Source: a bacterium
GTDB taxonomy: Bacteria; Bacillota; Clostridia; Oscillospirales; Oscillospiraceae
Assembly (NCBI GenBank): GCA_029009095.1
Contig: JAQXJT010000008.1
Coordinates: 1-55,867, forward strand
Length of the DNA: 55,867 nt
Direction of reading: 5' to 3'
Position 1 is the stretch's first letter. Every line of letters begins with the position of its first letter. The notes under the pieces are model-generated. The model was not told where the DNA came from and did not search any database. It was given only the letters and a program-made list of their open reading frames with translations. Shown here piece by piece: positions 42,270-50,071 of the stretch. A program made the translations under genes and the position numbers.

Positions 42270-43436
42270 ATGGGAGAAAACCTTTTCCGCGACCTCACCG
42301 CGCCGCTTATTCTGGACGGGGCCACCGGCACCCAGCTCCAGAAGCGGGGTATGCCCGCGGGCAGTTGCAGCGAGCAGTGGCTTCTGGCCCACCCGGAGGC
42401 CATCGAGTTTCAGCGCCGCTATGTCCAAAGCGGCTCCGGTGCGGTGTACGCCCCCACCTTCGGGGCCAACCGCGCCCTGCTGAGCCGCCACGGTCTGGGC
42501 GGACAGGTGGGCGAGTACAACCGCCGTCTGGTGGCGCTGTCCCGGCAGGCCGTGGGCGACGGGGTCTGGGTGGGGGGCGACATCTCCTCCACGGGCCTCC
42601 TCTACGGCAGCGCCGGGGAGGAGGAATTTGAAAAGCTCTTTGCCATCTACCGGGAGCAGGCGGAGGCGCTGGAGGCGGCGGGAGTGGACTTCTTCGCCGT
42701 GGAGACCCAGCTCTCCCTCAACGAGGCCCGGGCCGCCGTGCTGGCGGTGAAGGAGGTCTCCCGCAGGCCCATTCTGGTGAGCTTCACCCTCAACGGCAGC
42801 GGCCGCACCTTCTCCGGCGGGCTGCTCCCCGCGGCGCTGCTCTCTCTGGAGGCGCTGGGCATCGACGCCTTCGGCGTCAACTGCGTGGACGACGCCGGGG
42901 TGCTGGAGCGCGCCCTGACGGAGCTCCGGCCTCTGACGGAGCTGCCGCTGCTGGTAAAACCCAACGCCGGTCTCCCCACCATGGTGGACGGCCGGGCGGT
43001 CTACGATCTGGCCCCCGAGGCCATGGGGGCCATGGCCGGGCGCTTCTTCGAACTGGGCGCCGCCCTCTTCGGGGGCTGCTGCGGCAGCGACGAGGGGCAC
43101 ATCGCCGCCATGGCCCAGGCGCTCCGGGGCAAAAAGCTCTCTCCCCGCCCCGCCCCGGCGGGACGCTGGTGCGCCACGGAATACGCCCTGCTCCCTCTGG
43201 AGGAGGACACGAAGGCCCTCTCCCTCCCCGTGGACGGGGAGTTCGAGGAGAACGCCGCTCAGGCAGAAGCGGAGGGGGCGCGGCTCCTTTCCGTTCGGGT
43301 GGACGACGAGCGGCAGCTCCGCATCCTCCTCTCCTCCCAGGGCGCCGTACATCTGCCCCTGCGGCCCAGTTTCTCCGACGCGGCGCTGCGCCGGCGCTTT
43401 CTCCGCTGCTACGCCGGGCGCGCCGACCTCCGGTGA
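42270..43436 (+). CDS. Homocysteine S-methyltransferase-domain protein
   Basis: 388 residues. The Hcy-binding barrel begins LILDGATGTQLQKRGMP and carries the zinc cysteines in GVNCVDD (Cys about 213) and GGCCGSD (Cys-Cys about 270-271). It should transfer a methyl group to homocysteine. It lacks the folate and cobalamin modules of full MetH. The C-terminal 90 residues (WCATEYALLPLEEDT ... RADLR) are an extra domain I cannot name, possibly a MetH activation-related or partner-binding part. Strong AGAGAGGAG binding site. Confidence 0.87.
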   Translation: MGENLFRDLTAPLILDGATGTQLQKRGMPAGSCSEQWLLAHPEAIEFQRRYVQSGSGAVYAPTFGANRALLSRHGLGGQVGEYNRRLVALSRQAVGDGVWVGGDISSTGLLYGSAGEEEFEKLFAIYREQAEALEAAGVDFFAVETQLSLNEARAAVLAVKEVSRRPILVSFTLNGSGRTFSGGLLPAALLSLEALGIDAFGVNCVDDAGVLERALTELRPLTELPLLVKPNAGLPTMVDGRAVYDLAPEAMGAMAGRFFELGAALFGGCCGSDEGHIAAMAQALRGKKLSPRPAPAGRWCATEYALLPLEEDTKALSLPVDGEFEENAAQAEAEGARLLSVRVDDERQLRILLSSQGAVHLPLRPSFSDAALRRRFLRCYAGRADLR

Positions 43437-43473
43437 GCGCGGCCATACCGACACAGAAAGAGGTACCCATACC

Positions 43474-44946
43474 ATGAAAACTACCACCCGTTATCTTCCT
43501 CTGCTGCTCGTCCTGCTCCTTGCCCTGGCCCTGACGGGCTGCGGCGGCAAGGACAGCGTCCCGGCGGCAGCTCCCGCCACCGCCGCCCCGGAGAGCGAGG
43601 GGCGCACCATCACGCTGCTGGGCGACCATGTGGAGTGCAGCGGCGAGGGGGTCAGCGTCTCCGGCTCCGTGGCCACCGTCACCAAAGGCGGGGAATATCT
43701 CGTCAGCGGCACGCTGGACAACGGCCGGATCCTGGTGGACACCGGCGAGGCGGCGGAAAAGGTCACTTTGATCCTCGCCAATGCCCATCTCTCCAACGCC
43801 GAGGGGGCCGCCATTCTGGTGCAGCAGGCGGACAAGGTGAAGCTGGTGCTCGCCGATGGCAGCGAAAACTCCGTCACCTCCGGCAGCGAGGGGATGCCCC
43901 TCTCCGAGGACGCCAACGGCGCGGCCATCTTCTCCGAGGATGATCTGGATATCGAGGGCGGGGGCGCTCTCAGCGTCTTCGGCCACATCAACAACGGCAT
44001 CACCTGCAAGGACGATCTCACCATCCAGGGCGGCGTGCTCACCGTCTGCGCAGCCAACAACGGTCTCCGGGGCAGTGAGAGCGTGCGCATGGAGGCGGGC
44101 AGCCTCACCGTGGAAGCCGGCAACGACGGACTGAAGTCCACCTCCGCCAAAAAGCAGGGCAAAGGCTACATCTCCGTCAGCGGCGGAGAGGTGACCGTGA
44201 CCGCGGCGGGCGACGGGCTGTCCGCCGCCACCCAGCTCCTCGTCACCGGCGGGGTCATCCGGGCGACCACCACGGGCGACCCCCAGCTGGGCAGCGCCAA
44301 GGCGCTGAAGGCCGAGCAGGGCATCCTGCTGGAGGGCGGCGTTTTCACGCTGGACTCCACCGACCACGCCATCCGCAGCAGCGGCGATCTGGAGATCCGC
44401 GGCGGCGTCTTTACCGTCAGCTCCTCCATGGGCCGGGGTCTCGCTGCCCGGGGCGAGGTTCGCATCTCCGGGGAGCCGGAGCTGGACATCAACGCCATCG
44501 AGGACGGCATCCTCTCCGATACCGATGTGCGTATCGAAGGCGGCAGCTTCCGCATCGCCTCCGGTGAGGACGGCATCCACGCCGGGGACAGCATGACCGG
44601 CGAGGGTTCCGTGACCATCGAGGGCGGCAGTCTGCTCATCAGCGCCTACCACGACGGCATCGACGCCAAATCCCACCTCTACGTACATGGGGGCAACGTG
44701 CTGGCCGTGGGCCGCTCCAAGACGGAGAAGACCTTCTCCGCCGCCAGCGCCCAGCCCTTCCTCTCCTGCGCCATCTCCGCTCCCTCCCACAGCGAGGTGG
44801 TGGTCTCCGCCGCCGACGGCAGTGTGCTGGGGCGGATGGTCGTCTCCTACGGCTTCAGCCAGCTGCTCTTTTCCTCCGCCTCGCTGGAGAGGGGCGGTGC
44901 TTACACCGTCTCCGCCGACGGCGTCACCGTGAACGCCGTGGCGTAA
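43474..44946 (+). CDS. Cthe_2159-like carbohydrate-binding beta-helix lipoprotein
   Basis: 490 residues. Lipoprotein signal with lipobox LTGC. The rest is a right-handed beta-helix with repeating 20-25-residue rungs: DLDIEGGGALSVFG, DLTIQGGVLTVCA, VRMEAGSLTVEA, ILLEGGVFTLDS, DLEIRGGVFTVSS, DVRIEGGSFRIAS, SVTIEGGSLLISA. Each rung is followed by a (N/D)DG(I/L) turn. This matches the DUF4353 family, whose clostridial member Cthe_2159 binds plant polysaccharide; the ligand here is unknown. AAAGAGG upstream. In line with the VOC gene after 34 bases. Confidence 0.85.
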   Translation: MKTTTRYLPLLLVLLLALALTGCGGKDSVPAAAPATAAPESEGRTITLLGDHVECSGEGVSVSGSVATVTKGGEYLVSGTLDNGRILVDTGEAAEKVTLILANAHLSNAEGAAILVQQADKVKLVLADGSENSVTSGSEGMPLSEDANGAAIFSEDDLDIEGGGALSVFGHINNGITCKDDLTIQGGVLTVCAANNGLRGSESVRMEAGSLTVEAGNDGLKSTSAKKQGKGYISVSGGEVTVTAAGDGLSAATQLLVTGGVIRATTTGDPQLGSAKALKAEQGILLEGGVFTLDSTDHAIRSSGDLEIRGGVFTVSSSMGRGLAARGEVRISGEPELDINAIEDGILSDTDVRIEGGSFRIASGEDGIHAGDSMTGEGSVTIEGGSLLISAYHDGIDAKSHLYVHGGNVLAVGRSKTEKTFSAASAQPFLSCAISAPSHSEVVVSAADGSVLGRMVVSYGFSQLLFSSASLERGGAYTVSADGVTVNAVA

Positions 44947-44980
44947 CGAATACCACCCATTTTCAAAGGAGGACACAGCC

Positions 44981-45322
44981 ATGACATTTCAGCATGTGAC
45001 CATCCGCGTCCGGGATATGGAGAAGTCCATCCGCTTCTACGAAGAGGTGGTGGGTCTCTCCGTCACCCGCCGTCTCCCCGGCGGCCCCGTCTTTCTCGCC
45101 GCGGAGGAGGGCGGGTGCAGCGTGGAGCTGATCGCGGCCGAGGAGGCCTCCGCCTACGCGGGCGGCGGCATCTCGCTGGGCTTCCACACCGGGGATGTGG
45201 AGGGCAGGCGCGCCGCGCTGGCCGAGCAGGGTCTCGACCCCAGTCCCATCACCAGCCCCAACCCCCATGTGAAGTTCTTCTTTGTCCGGGACCCGGACGG
45301 CGTACAGATCCAGTTCATCTGA
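44981..45322 (+). CDS. VOC-family (glyoxalase I-like) protein
   Basis: 113 residues. One VOC module pair: MTFQHVTIRVRDMEKSIRFYEEVVGLSV starts the first beta-alpha-beta unit, and ends with the family's VKFFFVRDPDGVQIQFI. Metal ligands are plausible at H5 and the C-terminal acidic positions. Could be a methylglyoxal detoxifying enzyme or a different dioxygenase/isomerase; the chemistry cannot be called. AAAGGAGG upstream of the ATG. Closed by a strong terminator. Confidence 0.88.
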   Translation: MTFQHVTIRVRDMEKSIRFYEEVVGLSVTRRLPGGPVFLAAEEGGCSVELIAAEEASAYAGGGISLGFHTGDVEGRRAALAEQGLDPSPITSPNPHVKFFFVRDPDGVQIQFI

Positions 45323-45334
45323 AAAAAAGAAACG

Positions 45335-45374
45335 GAGCCGCAAATCTCCCCGTGAGATTTGCGGCTCTCTTTTT
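45335..45374. terminator. Terminator between the VOC gene and cbiO
   Basis: GAGCCGCAAATCTC, loop CCCGT, GAGATTTGCGGCTC, then TCTTTTTC; preceded by GAAAAAAAG so it can serve both strands. Confidence 0.9.
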
Positions 45375-45375
45375 C

Positions 45376-46107
45376 TCAGTCCCGCCGGGAAAAGCACAGC
45401 GGCAGCTCCATGCGGTTGGCCTCCAGCAGCGCCCTGTCCCGCAGGATGACCTCCGCCTCCCCGTCGGCCACTACGCGGCCCCGGGAGAGCAGGATCACCC
45501 TCTGGCAGGTGTCCAGGATCATGTCCAGGTCGTGGGAGGTGATGAGCTTGGTGTTGGGCAGGGACAGGATGGTGTTGATGACCATCCGCCGGTTGTAGGG
45601 GTCCAGGGCGGTGGTGGGCTCGTCCATGAGCAGCACCTCCGGCTCCATGGCCAGCACCGTGGCGATGGCGGCCATGCGCTTCTCGCCGCCGGAGATCTTG
45701 TGGTTGTGCCGGTGCTTGATCTCCGTGAGTCCCAGCCGGGCCAACACCGCGTCGCAGCGCGCTTCGGCCTCCTGCCGGCTCAGTCCGTAGTTCAGCGGGG
45801 CGAAAAGGATGTCCTCGTACACCGTGGGCATGAACATCTGGTTATCGGAGTTTTGCAGCACGAAGCCCAGCTTGCGGCGGATCTCCCGGAGGTTTTCCTT
45901 TTTCACCGGCAGATCGTCCACCCATACCTCGCCCTCGGCGTCCTGCAGGCCCAGCAGCACCTTCATCAGCGTGGACTTGCCCGCGCCGTTGGCGCCGATA
46001 AGACCCACGGACTCCCCATCTCCGATGGTGAAGCTCACATCATCCAGCACCTTCCGCCCTTTTTCGTAGGAGCAGGAAACATGGTCAAAGCGTATCATCT
46101 CTCTCAC
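45376..46107 (-). CDS. cbiO: Co/Ni ECF transporter ATPase (CbiO)
   Basis: 243 residues. Walker A GANGAGKSTLMKVL, the ECF-type VLQNSDNQMFMPTVYEDI, signature ISGGEKRMAAIATVL, Walker B LLMDEPTTALDP and switch His ITSHDLD. Energises the CbiMQ metal importer. The ATG at 46107 directly follows the cbiQ stop by one base. Last gene of cbiMQO. Confidence 0.94.
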   Translation of the reverse strand: MREMIRFDHVSCSYEKGRKVLDDVSFTIGDGESVGLIGANGAGKSTLMKVLLGLQDAEGEVWVDDLPVKKENLREIRRKLGFVLQNSDNQMFMPTVYEDILFAPLNYGLSRQEAEARCDAVLARLGLTEIKHRHNHKISGGEKRMAAIATVLAMEPEVLLMDEPTTALDPYNRRMVINTILSLPNTKLITSHDLDMILDTCQRVILLSRGRVVADGEAEVILRDRALLEANRMELPLCFSRRD

Positions 46108-46108
46108 C

Positions 46109-46909
46109 TCACATCATCCAGCTGCCCAGCAGCCCCGCCACGTTATACCGCCGGCACAGAGCAAAGAGCAGCAGCGCCCCCACACCGTAGAGCACATCCC
46201 CCGCCCCGGCCTTCTTTACCTCCGCGTACCAGAACTCCCCTCCGAAGCCCCGCAGCTGCATACTGGAGTAAAGCTCCTCCGCCCTGTCCATGCTCCGCAG
46301 CAGCAGCTGCCCGAGAAAAGAGCCCCAGGCGCTGTAGTGCACGCCCTTCTGTCCCGGAGCGCGCAGGTGGTAGGCCACGGTCATCACCGAGACCTCCTCC
46401 ATCATCACCGCGATGTAGCGGTAGGTCAAAAGCAGCATGGTGACGATCATGGACGGCACGCGGAGCTGCCGCAGCGCCGCGCAGATGGCGTCCATGGAGG
46501 TGGTGGCCGCCAGCAGGAAGGAGGCCATCAGGCAGAACACCCCCTTGAGCATCAGCGTCACCATGGAGATCACGCCTCCGGAAACGGACAGCGTCCCCAC
46601 CGTCAGGAGCGTGGCTCTGTCGAAAAAGGGGTTGAACAGTCCCACGGCGCAGACCAGCGGCATCACGATGCCCAGCTTGCGGAAGCACTCCCGCACGGGG
46701 ATGCCGCTGACGGCAAAGAGCAGCATGGGATAGAGCGCCATCACGGTGAGCCCGCTGAGATCGTACTTGGGGAAGGAAACCGTGGTGAAAATATATGCGA
46801 TTGTGGTGAGGAGCTTGGAGAGGGGATGCAGACGGTGGATGGGCGAGGACATCGCCGCCAGATCGTCCATTTCCCGCAGCTCCGAAGCTGCCGAGTCGAT
46901 TTTCGCCAT
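46109..46909 (-). CDS. cbiQ: Co/Ni ECF transporter transmembrane coupling protein (CbiQ)
   Basis: 266 residues. Five or so membrane helices; the start (PIHRLHPLSKLLTTIAYIFTTVSFPKYDL) and the coupling helices AAxxxRG-like LRAPGQKG and MQLRGFGG contact the ATPase. ATG at 46909 with AAGGTG five bases upstream is preferred over the longer frame to 46930. Links CbiO to the CbiM substrate component. Confidence 0.92.
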   Translation of the reverse strand: MAKIDSAASELREMDDLAAMSSPIHRLHPLSKLLTTIAYIFTTVSFPKYDLSGLTVMALYPMLLFAVSGIPVRECFRKLGIVMPLVCAVGLFNPFFDRATLLTVGTLSVSGGVISMVTLMLKGVFCLMASFLLAATTSMDAICAALRQLRVPSMIVTMLLLTYRYIAVMMEEVSVMTVAYHLRAPGQKGVHYSAWGSFLGQLLLRSMDRAEELYSSMQLRGFGGEFWYAEVKKAGAGDVLYGVGALLLFALCRRYNVAGLLGSWMM

Positions 46910-46983
46910 AATACACCTTGAGAACAGCACAAGGGGGGCATCCTGTCAGGATGCCCCGATGGTGCGGAATACAGTATGGTTTT

Positions 46984-48021
46984 TCAGCGCGCTTTCCGTT
47001 TCCTCCGGAAGAAGCCGCCCAGCACACAGATGCCCGCGGCCACCGCCGCCACCATGGCGGAACCCAGCAGTCCGGAGACGCTGGTCCCGGCGGCGCTGTC
47101 GCTGCCGGCAAAGGCGTAGTCGGGGAGGAAGGCGGTCTTTTCCTGCACCGCCGCGGCGGAGTCGGCCAGAGCGCTGCTCCGTCCGTAATTCTCCTCGTCC
47201 AGCGCCATGTTGCTGCTGTACCCGGCCTCCTCGTTGCCGAAGAGCGCCCACTCCAGCCCGTCGGGGTTGGAGCTGGCCAGCAGGGAGAGTCCGCCGCCCA
47301 CCAGCGCCACGACCACGGCGATGATGGCCACGGTGGCCTTCAGGGAACGCCGGCCCTCGCTCCCGGAAGCCGCGTCCTGCAAAAGTTCGGGGCGGGAGTC
47401 ATGGACGAAGAGGAGCACCGCGGAGGTGATCAGGCCCTCGATGAGGCCGATGGCCAGGTGAATGGGCTGCATCAGCGCCACGAAAGCTCCGAAGGGCAGC
47501 TCGGCGATGCCGGAAAGGCTGGTCTCCAGCACCACGGAGAACGCGCCCAGCTGGAGGGTGAGCATACACCCCAGCACGGAGGCGGCGACGATCTTGCCCC
47601 GGGTCCTGTTCCCAAACCACTTGCCCTGCATAATGGGCCGCCAGATGAGGTAGTAGCCCACGAAGCAGCCGTAAAACGCCATGTTCCAGCAGTTGGCGCC
47701 CAGAGCCATCAAGCCGCCGTCGGCAAAGAAGAGGCACTGGATGGCCAGGATCACCACCATGGAGAGAAAGCCCGCCTGGGGTCCCAGCAGGGCGGTGAGC
47801 AGCATACCGCCGCACATATGTCCCGAAGAACCGGTGCCGGGGATGGTGTAGTTGATCATCTGCCCGGCAAAGACCAGCGCCGACGCAACGGCCATCGTGG
47901 GGAGCTTCTGGGTGTTCTCGTCCTCTCTGAGTTTGCGGACGGAGAGCGCCACCGTGGCGCCGGTGGCCGCGTACATGGTGGTGGCCACAGCGGGGGAAAG
48001 GAGAGCGTCTGCCATGTGCAT
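46984..48021 (-). CDS. cbiM: Co/Ni ECF transporter substrate component CbiM with fused PDGLE (CbiN/NikN-like) domain
   Basis: 345 residues. The metal-binding N-terminus MHMADALLSP has His2 in the position needed for the metal site. Six or seven membrane segments follow, with the family blocks GSSGHMCGGMLLTALLGP and QCLFFADGGLMALGANCWNM. After residue 230 a second part with two helices contains NPDGLEWALFG, the PDGLE motif of NikN-like subunits. So M and N functions are in one chain. Cobalt or nickel cannot be separated by sequence alone. First gene of cbiMQO; no cobalamin riboswitch was seen upstream. Confidence 0.92.
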   Translation of the reverse strand: MHMADALLSPAVATTMYAATGATVALSVRKLREDENTQKLPTMAVASALVFAGQMINYTIPGTGSSGHMCGGMLLTALLGPQAGFLSMVVILAIQCLFFADGGLMALGANCWNMAFYGCFVGYYLIWRPIMQGKWFGNRTRGKIVAASVLGCMLTLQLGAFSVVLETSLSGIAELPFGAFVALMQPIHLAIGLIEGLITSAVLLFVHDSRPELLQDAASGSEGRRSLKATVAIIAVVVALVGGGLSLLASSNPDGLEWALFGNEEAGYSSNMALDEENYGRSSALADSAAAVQEKTAFLPDYAFAGSDSAAGTSVSGLLGSAMVAAVAAGICVLGGFFRRKRKAR

Positions 48022-48060
48022 AGTGAGTACCTCTTTCGTTTGAGTTGTTTTCTATCTCAC

Positions 48061-48088
48061 ATTGTAGTCGTTTTTTCCCGCTCCGCAA
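48061..48088 (-). promoter_or_regulatory. Promoter of cbiMQO
   Basis: Minus strand TTGCGG, 16-base spacer, TACAAT, leaving only about 35 bases of leader, too short for a cobalamin riboswitch. Confidence 0.6.
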
Positions 48089-48151
48089 GCTCCCGGGGGG
48101 GATGTTTTTTTGCGGAAAAGCCGAAGTTTTTCCCCGGCCGCCGCCGGAATT

Positions 48152-49000
48152 TTACAATTCCTCCGCCCGGTAGGACTTCATATCCTCCAGCACCCAGTCG
48201 GGCACCCGCAGCCCGCCCCGGCCAACGCCCAGCTGCACGCCCCGGTTCTCCCCGTGATAGTCGCTGCCGCCGGTGACATCCATACCCCACTCCCGGGCCG
48301 TGTCCCGCAGCTCCTGGGTCTGCTCCTTGTCGTAGTCGCTGTAGAAAGCCTCCAGATGCGCCACGCCGCAGCAGCGCACGTTCTGCATCAGGGCGTTCAT
48401 CTGCATTCCCTCGCAGCCGTACTTGTAGGGGTGGGCCAGGGAACTCACCGCCCCCGCCTCCCGGAGCGCCGCCGCCGCCGTACCCAGCGAGAAGCGCTTT
48501 CTGGGCACATAGTAGGGCTTGCCCGCCCCCACCAGCGTTTTGAACCCCTCCTGCACCGATGGGATCACGCCCTTGCGCACCAGCAGCGTGCAGATATGGG
48601 GTCGCCCCAGGCTCTGTCCGGGGAAGCTCTGTTGCAGCTCCTCCAGGGAGATGGGGTAGCCCGCCTGCCGCAGCAGCGCGATGATCCTGCCGTTGCGCTC
48701 GGCGCGCTGTTCGGCGGCCTCCGCCAGCAGCCGCTCCAGCCCCGGCGCGTTTTTGGGCACGAAGTAGCCTAAGAGGTGCAGCTCCCGGCCATAATAATCC
48801 ACGGCCAGCTCCACCCCGCTCACCACCTCCACGCCCAGCTCGCGCCCCCGCGCCTGGGCCTCCTCCACCCCGGCGATGGTGTCGTGATCCGTGATGGCGA
48901 TGGCGGCAAGCCCCAGTTCCCGGGCCTTTTCCACCACCCGGGCGGGGCTGTCCGTGCCGTCCGAGGCGTTGGTGTGAATGTGCAGATCGATGAAATCCAT
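48152..49000 (-). CDS. PHP-domain phosphoesterase
   Basis: 282 residues. Metal-binding motifs in order: DLHIHTNASDG (His-x-His), AITDHDTIAG, SGVELAVDY, AHPYKYG, and GSDYHGEN. This is the single-domain PHP group (YciV/TrpH-like), whose members hydrolyse nucleoside 3',5'-bisphosphate or short RNA/DNA 5' ends. Substrate here inferred. The start at 49000 (MDFIDLHIHT) follows GGGAGGAAG; the frame to 49087 has no better site. Stands alone, divergent from the next lipoprotein. Confidence 0.92.
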   Translation of the reverse strand: MDFIDLHIHTNASDGTDSPARVVEKARELGLAAIAITDHDTIAGVEEAQARGRELGVEVVSGVELAVDYYGRELHLLGYFVPKNAPGLERLLAEAAEQRAERNGRIIALLRQAGYPISLEELQQSFPGQSLGRPHICTLLVRKGVIPSVQEGFKTLVGAGKPYYVPRKRFSLGTAAAALREAGAVSSLAHPYKYGCEGMQMNALMQNVRCCGVAHLEAFYSDYDKEQTQELRDTAREWGMDVTGGSDYHGENRGVQLGVGRGGLRVPDWVLEDMKSYRAEEL

Positions 49001-49080
49001 ACTTCCTCCCGCTCTCCCGCCGCAGCGGGTACTGTTTTCCTGTAGTATACCACACTTTCGCCCCGGTGGGGAGGTTTTTC

Positions 49081-49109
49081 TGGACAAACGAGGGCGTAAG
49101 CGGTAAAAT
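49081..49109 (+). promoter_or_regulatory. Promoter of the YD-repeat lipoprotein
   Basis: TGGACA, 17-base spacer, TAAAAT, 56 bases before the start at 49165. Confidence 0.6.
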
Positions 49110-49164
49110 TACCCTGTAGTGATATGCCCATTTGATCTTTTCCGGCAGAAAACAGGTGATTTCC

Positions 49165-50061
49165 ATGAAACAACTCCGTATTTTCTTCCTTCTCCTCCTG
49201 CTCCTCTCCCTCTCCGGCTGCGGAGAGAAGGCCGCCCCCGCCGAAGCGCCCCAGGCCGTCAGCGGCGGCAGCGAGGCCCACAAGGCCGAGGACAGCCGCG
49301 ACGGCGCCTGGGCCTCCCAGCTTCCCTACGCCCCCCGGGAGACGGATGTTCTCCAGCGCCAGACCCGCTACGCCGCCGACGGCAGCGTGCTCTCCTGGGT
49401 GGATTACACCAGCAACGCCGACGGGCGGATGCTCAAGAGCGTCCCCCACACCCCGGACGGCAGCTACACCGACGGGGACGTGGTCAGCACCTACGAGTAC
49501 ACCAACGGCTACCTGACCGCCCGGACGGACTACGACGCCGCCACCGGGGCCAGGCGCTACCGCTACAAGTACGACCAGGACGGCAACGAGGTCAAGTGGA
49601 TCCTCTACGGGGAGGACGGCGCGGTCAGCATGTGGTATGAGGACAGCTTCGACGGGCACGGCAATGTGGTAAGCCATGTGCTCTACCGGCCCGGCGAGGA
49701 CAGCCGGGTGATGAATTTGCGGGAGTACGACTACGACGGGCAGGGCAACCCCACCGAGTGCCGCTATGTGACCGAGTCCGGCACGGTACTCAACCGCTAC
49801 ACCTACCGCAATGTGTACGACGACGCCGGGCGGCTCATCGAGTGCGAACAGACCGACGTGGGCGGCAGCGTACTGGTAGACTGGTACCGCTACCGCTACG
49901 ACGAGAACGGCCGTTTGCGGGAGCAGCAGCTGCTGGACGCGGGGGAGCGCTGTCTGATCCGCACGGAGTACCTCTACGACGACGCCGGGCGGCTCGCCCG
50001 GCAGAAGTTCTACTCCTCCGACGGGCAGCTGGCCGCCATCATGGAAAATCTCTGGGCCTGA
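49165..50061 (+). CDS. YD-repeat-containing lipoprotein
   Basis: 298 residues. Signal peptide with lipobox LSGC, then about ten rungs ending in YD-type turns: YTSNADGR, YEYTNGY, DYDAATGAR, YKYDQDGNEV, YDYDGQGN, VYDDAGRL, YRYDENGRL, YLYDDAGRL. These are short RHS/YD-like beta repeats, far fewer than in true RHS toxins, and there is no toxin tip or core sequence. Probably a surface carbohydrate-binding or envelope protein. The start at 49165 gives the signal peptide. It is 10 bases before the glycosyltransferase. Confidence 0.82.
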   Translation: MKQLRIFFLLLLLLSLSGCGEKAAPAEAPQAVSGGSEAHKAEDSRDGAWASQLPYAPRETDVLQRQTRYAADGSVLSWVDYTSNADGRMLKSVPHTPDGSYTDGDVVSTYEYTNGYLTARTDYDAATGARRYRYKYDQDGNEVKWILYGEDGAVSMWYEDSFDGHGNVVSHVLYRPGEDSRVMNLREYDYDGQGNPTECRYVTESGTVLNRYTYRNVYDDAGRLIECEQTDVGGSVLVDWYRYRYDENGRLREQQLLDAGERCLIRTEYLYDDAGRLARQKFYSSDGQLAAIMENLWA

Positions 50062-50071
50062 GGAGGACGCC

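Noticed and set aside
40434-43487. Minus-strand open frame of about 1000 codons across argS and the homocysteine methyltransferase
   Set aside because: It is antisense to two well-supported genes. Low-complexity Gly/Val/His/Gln translation is typical of a shadow frame in GC-rich DNA.
48022-48150. Cobalamin riboswitch upstream of cbiM
   Set aside because: The leader after the promoter is about 35 bases and no B12-box-like sequence was seen.
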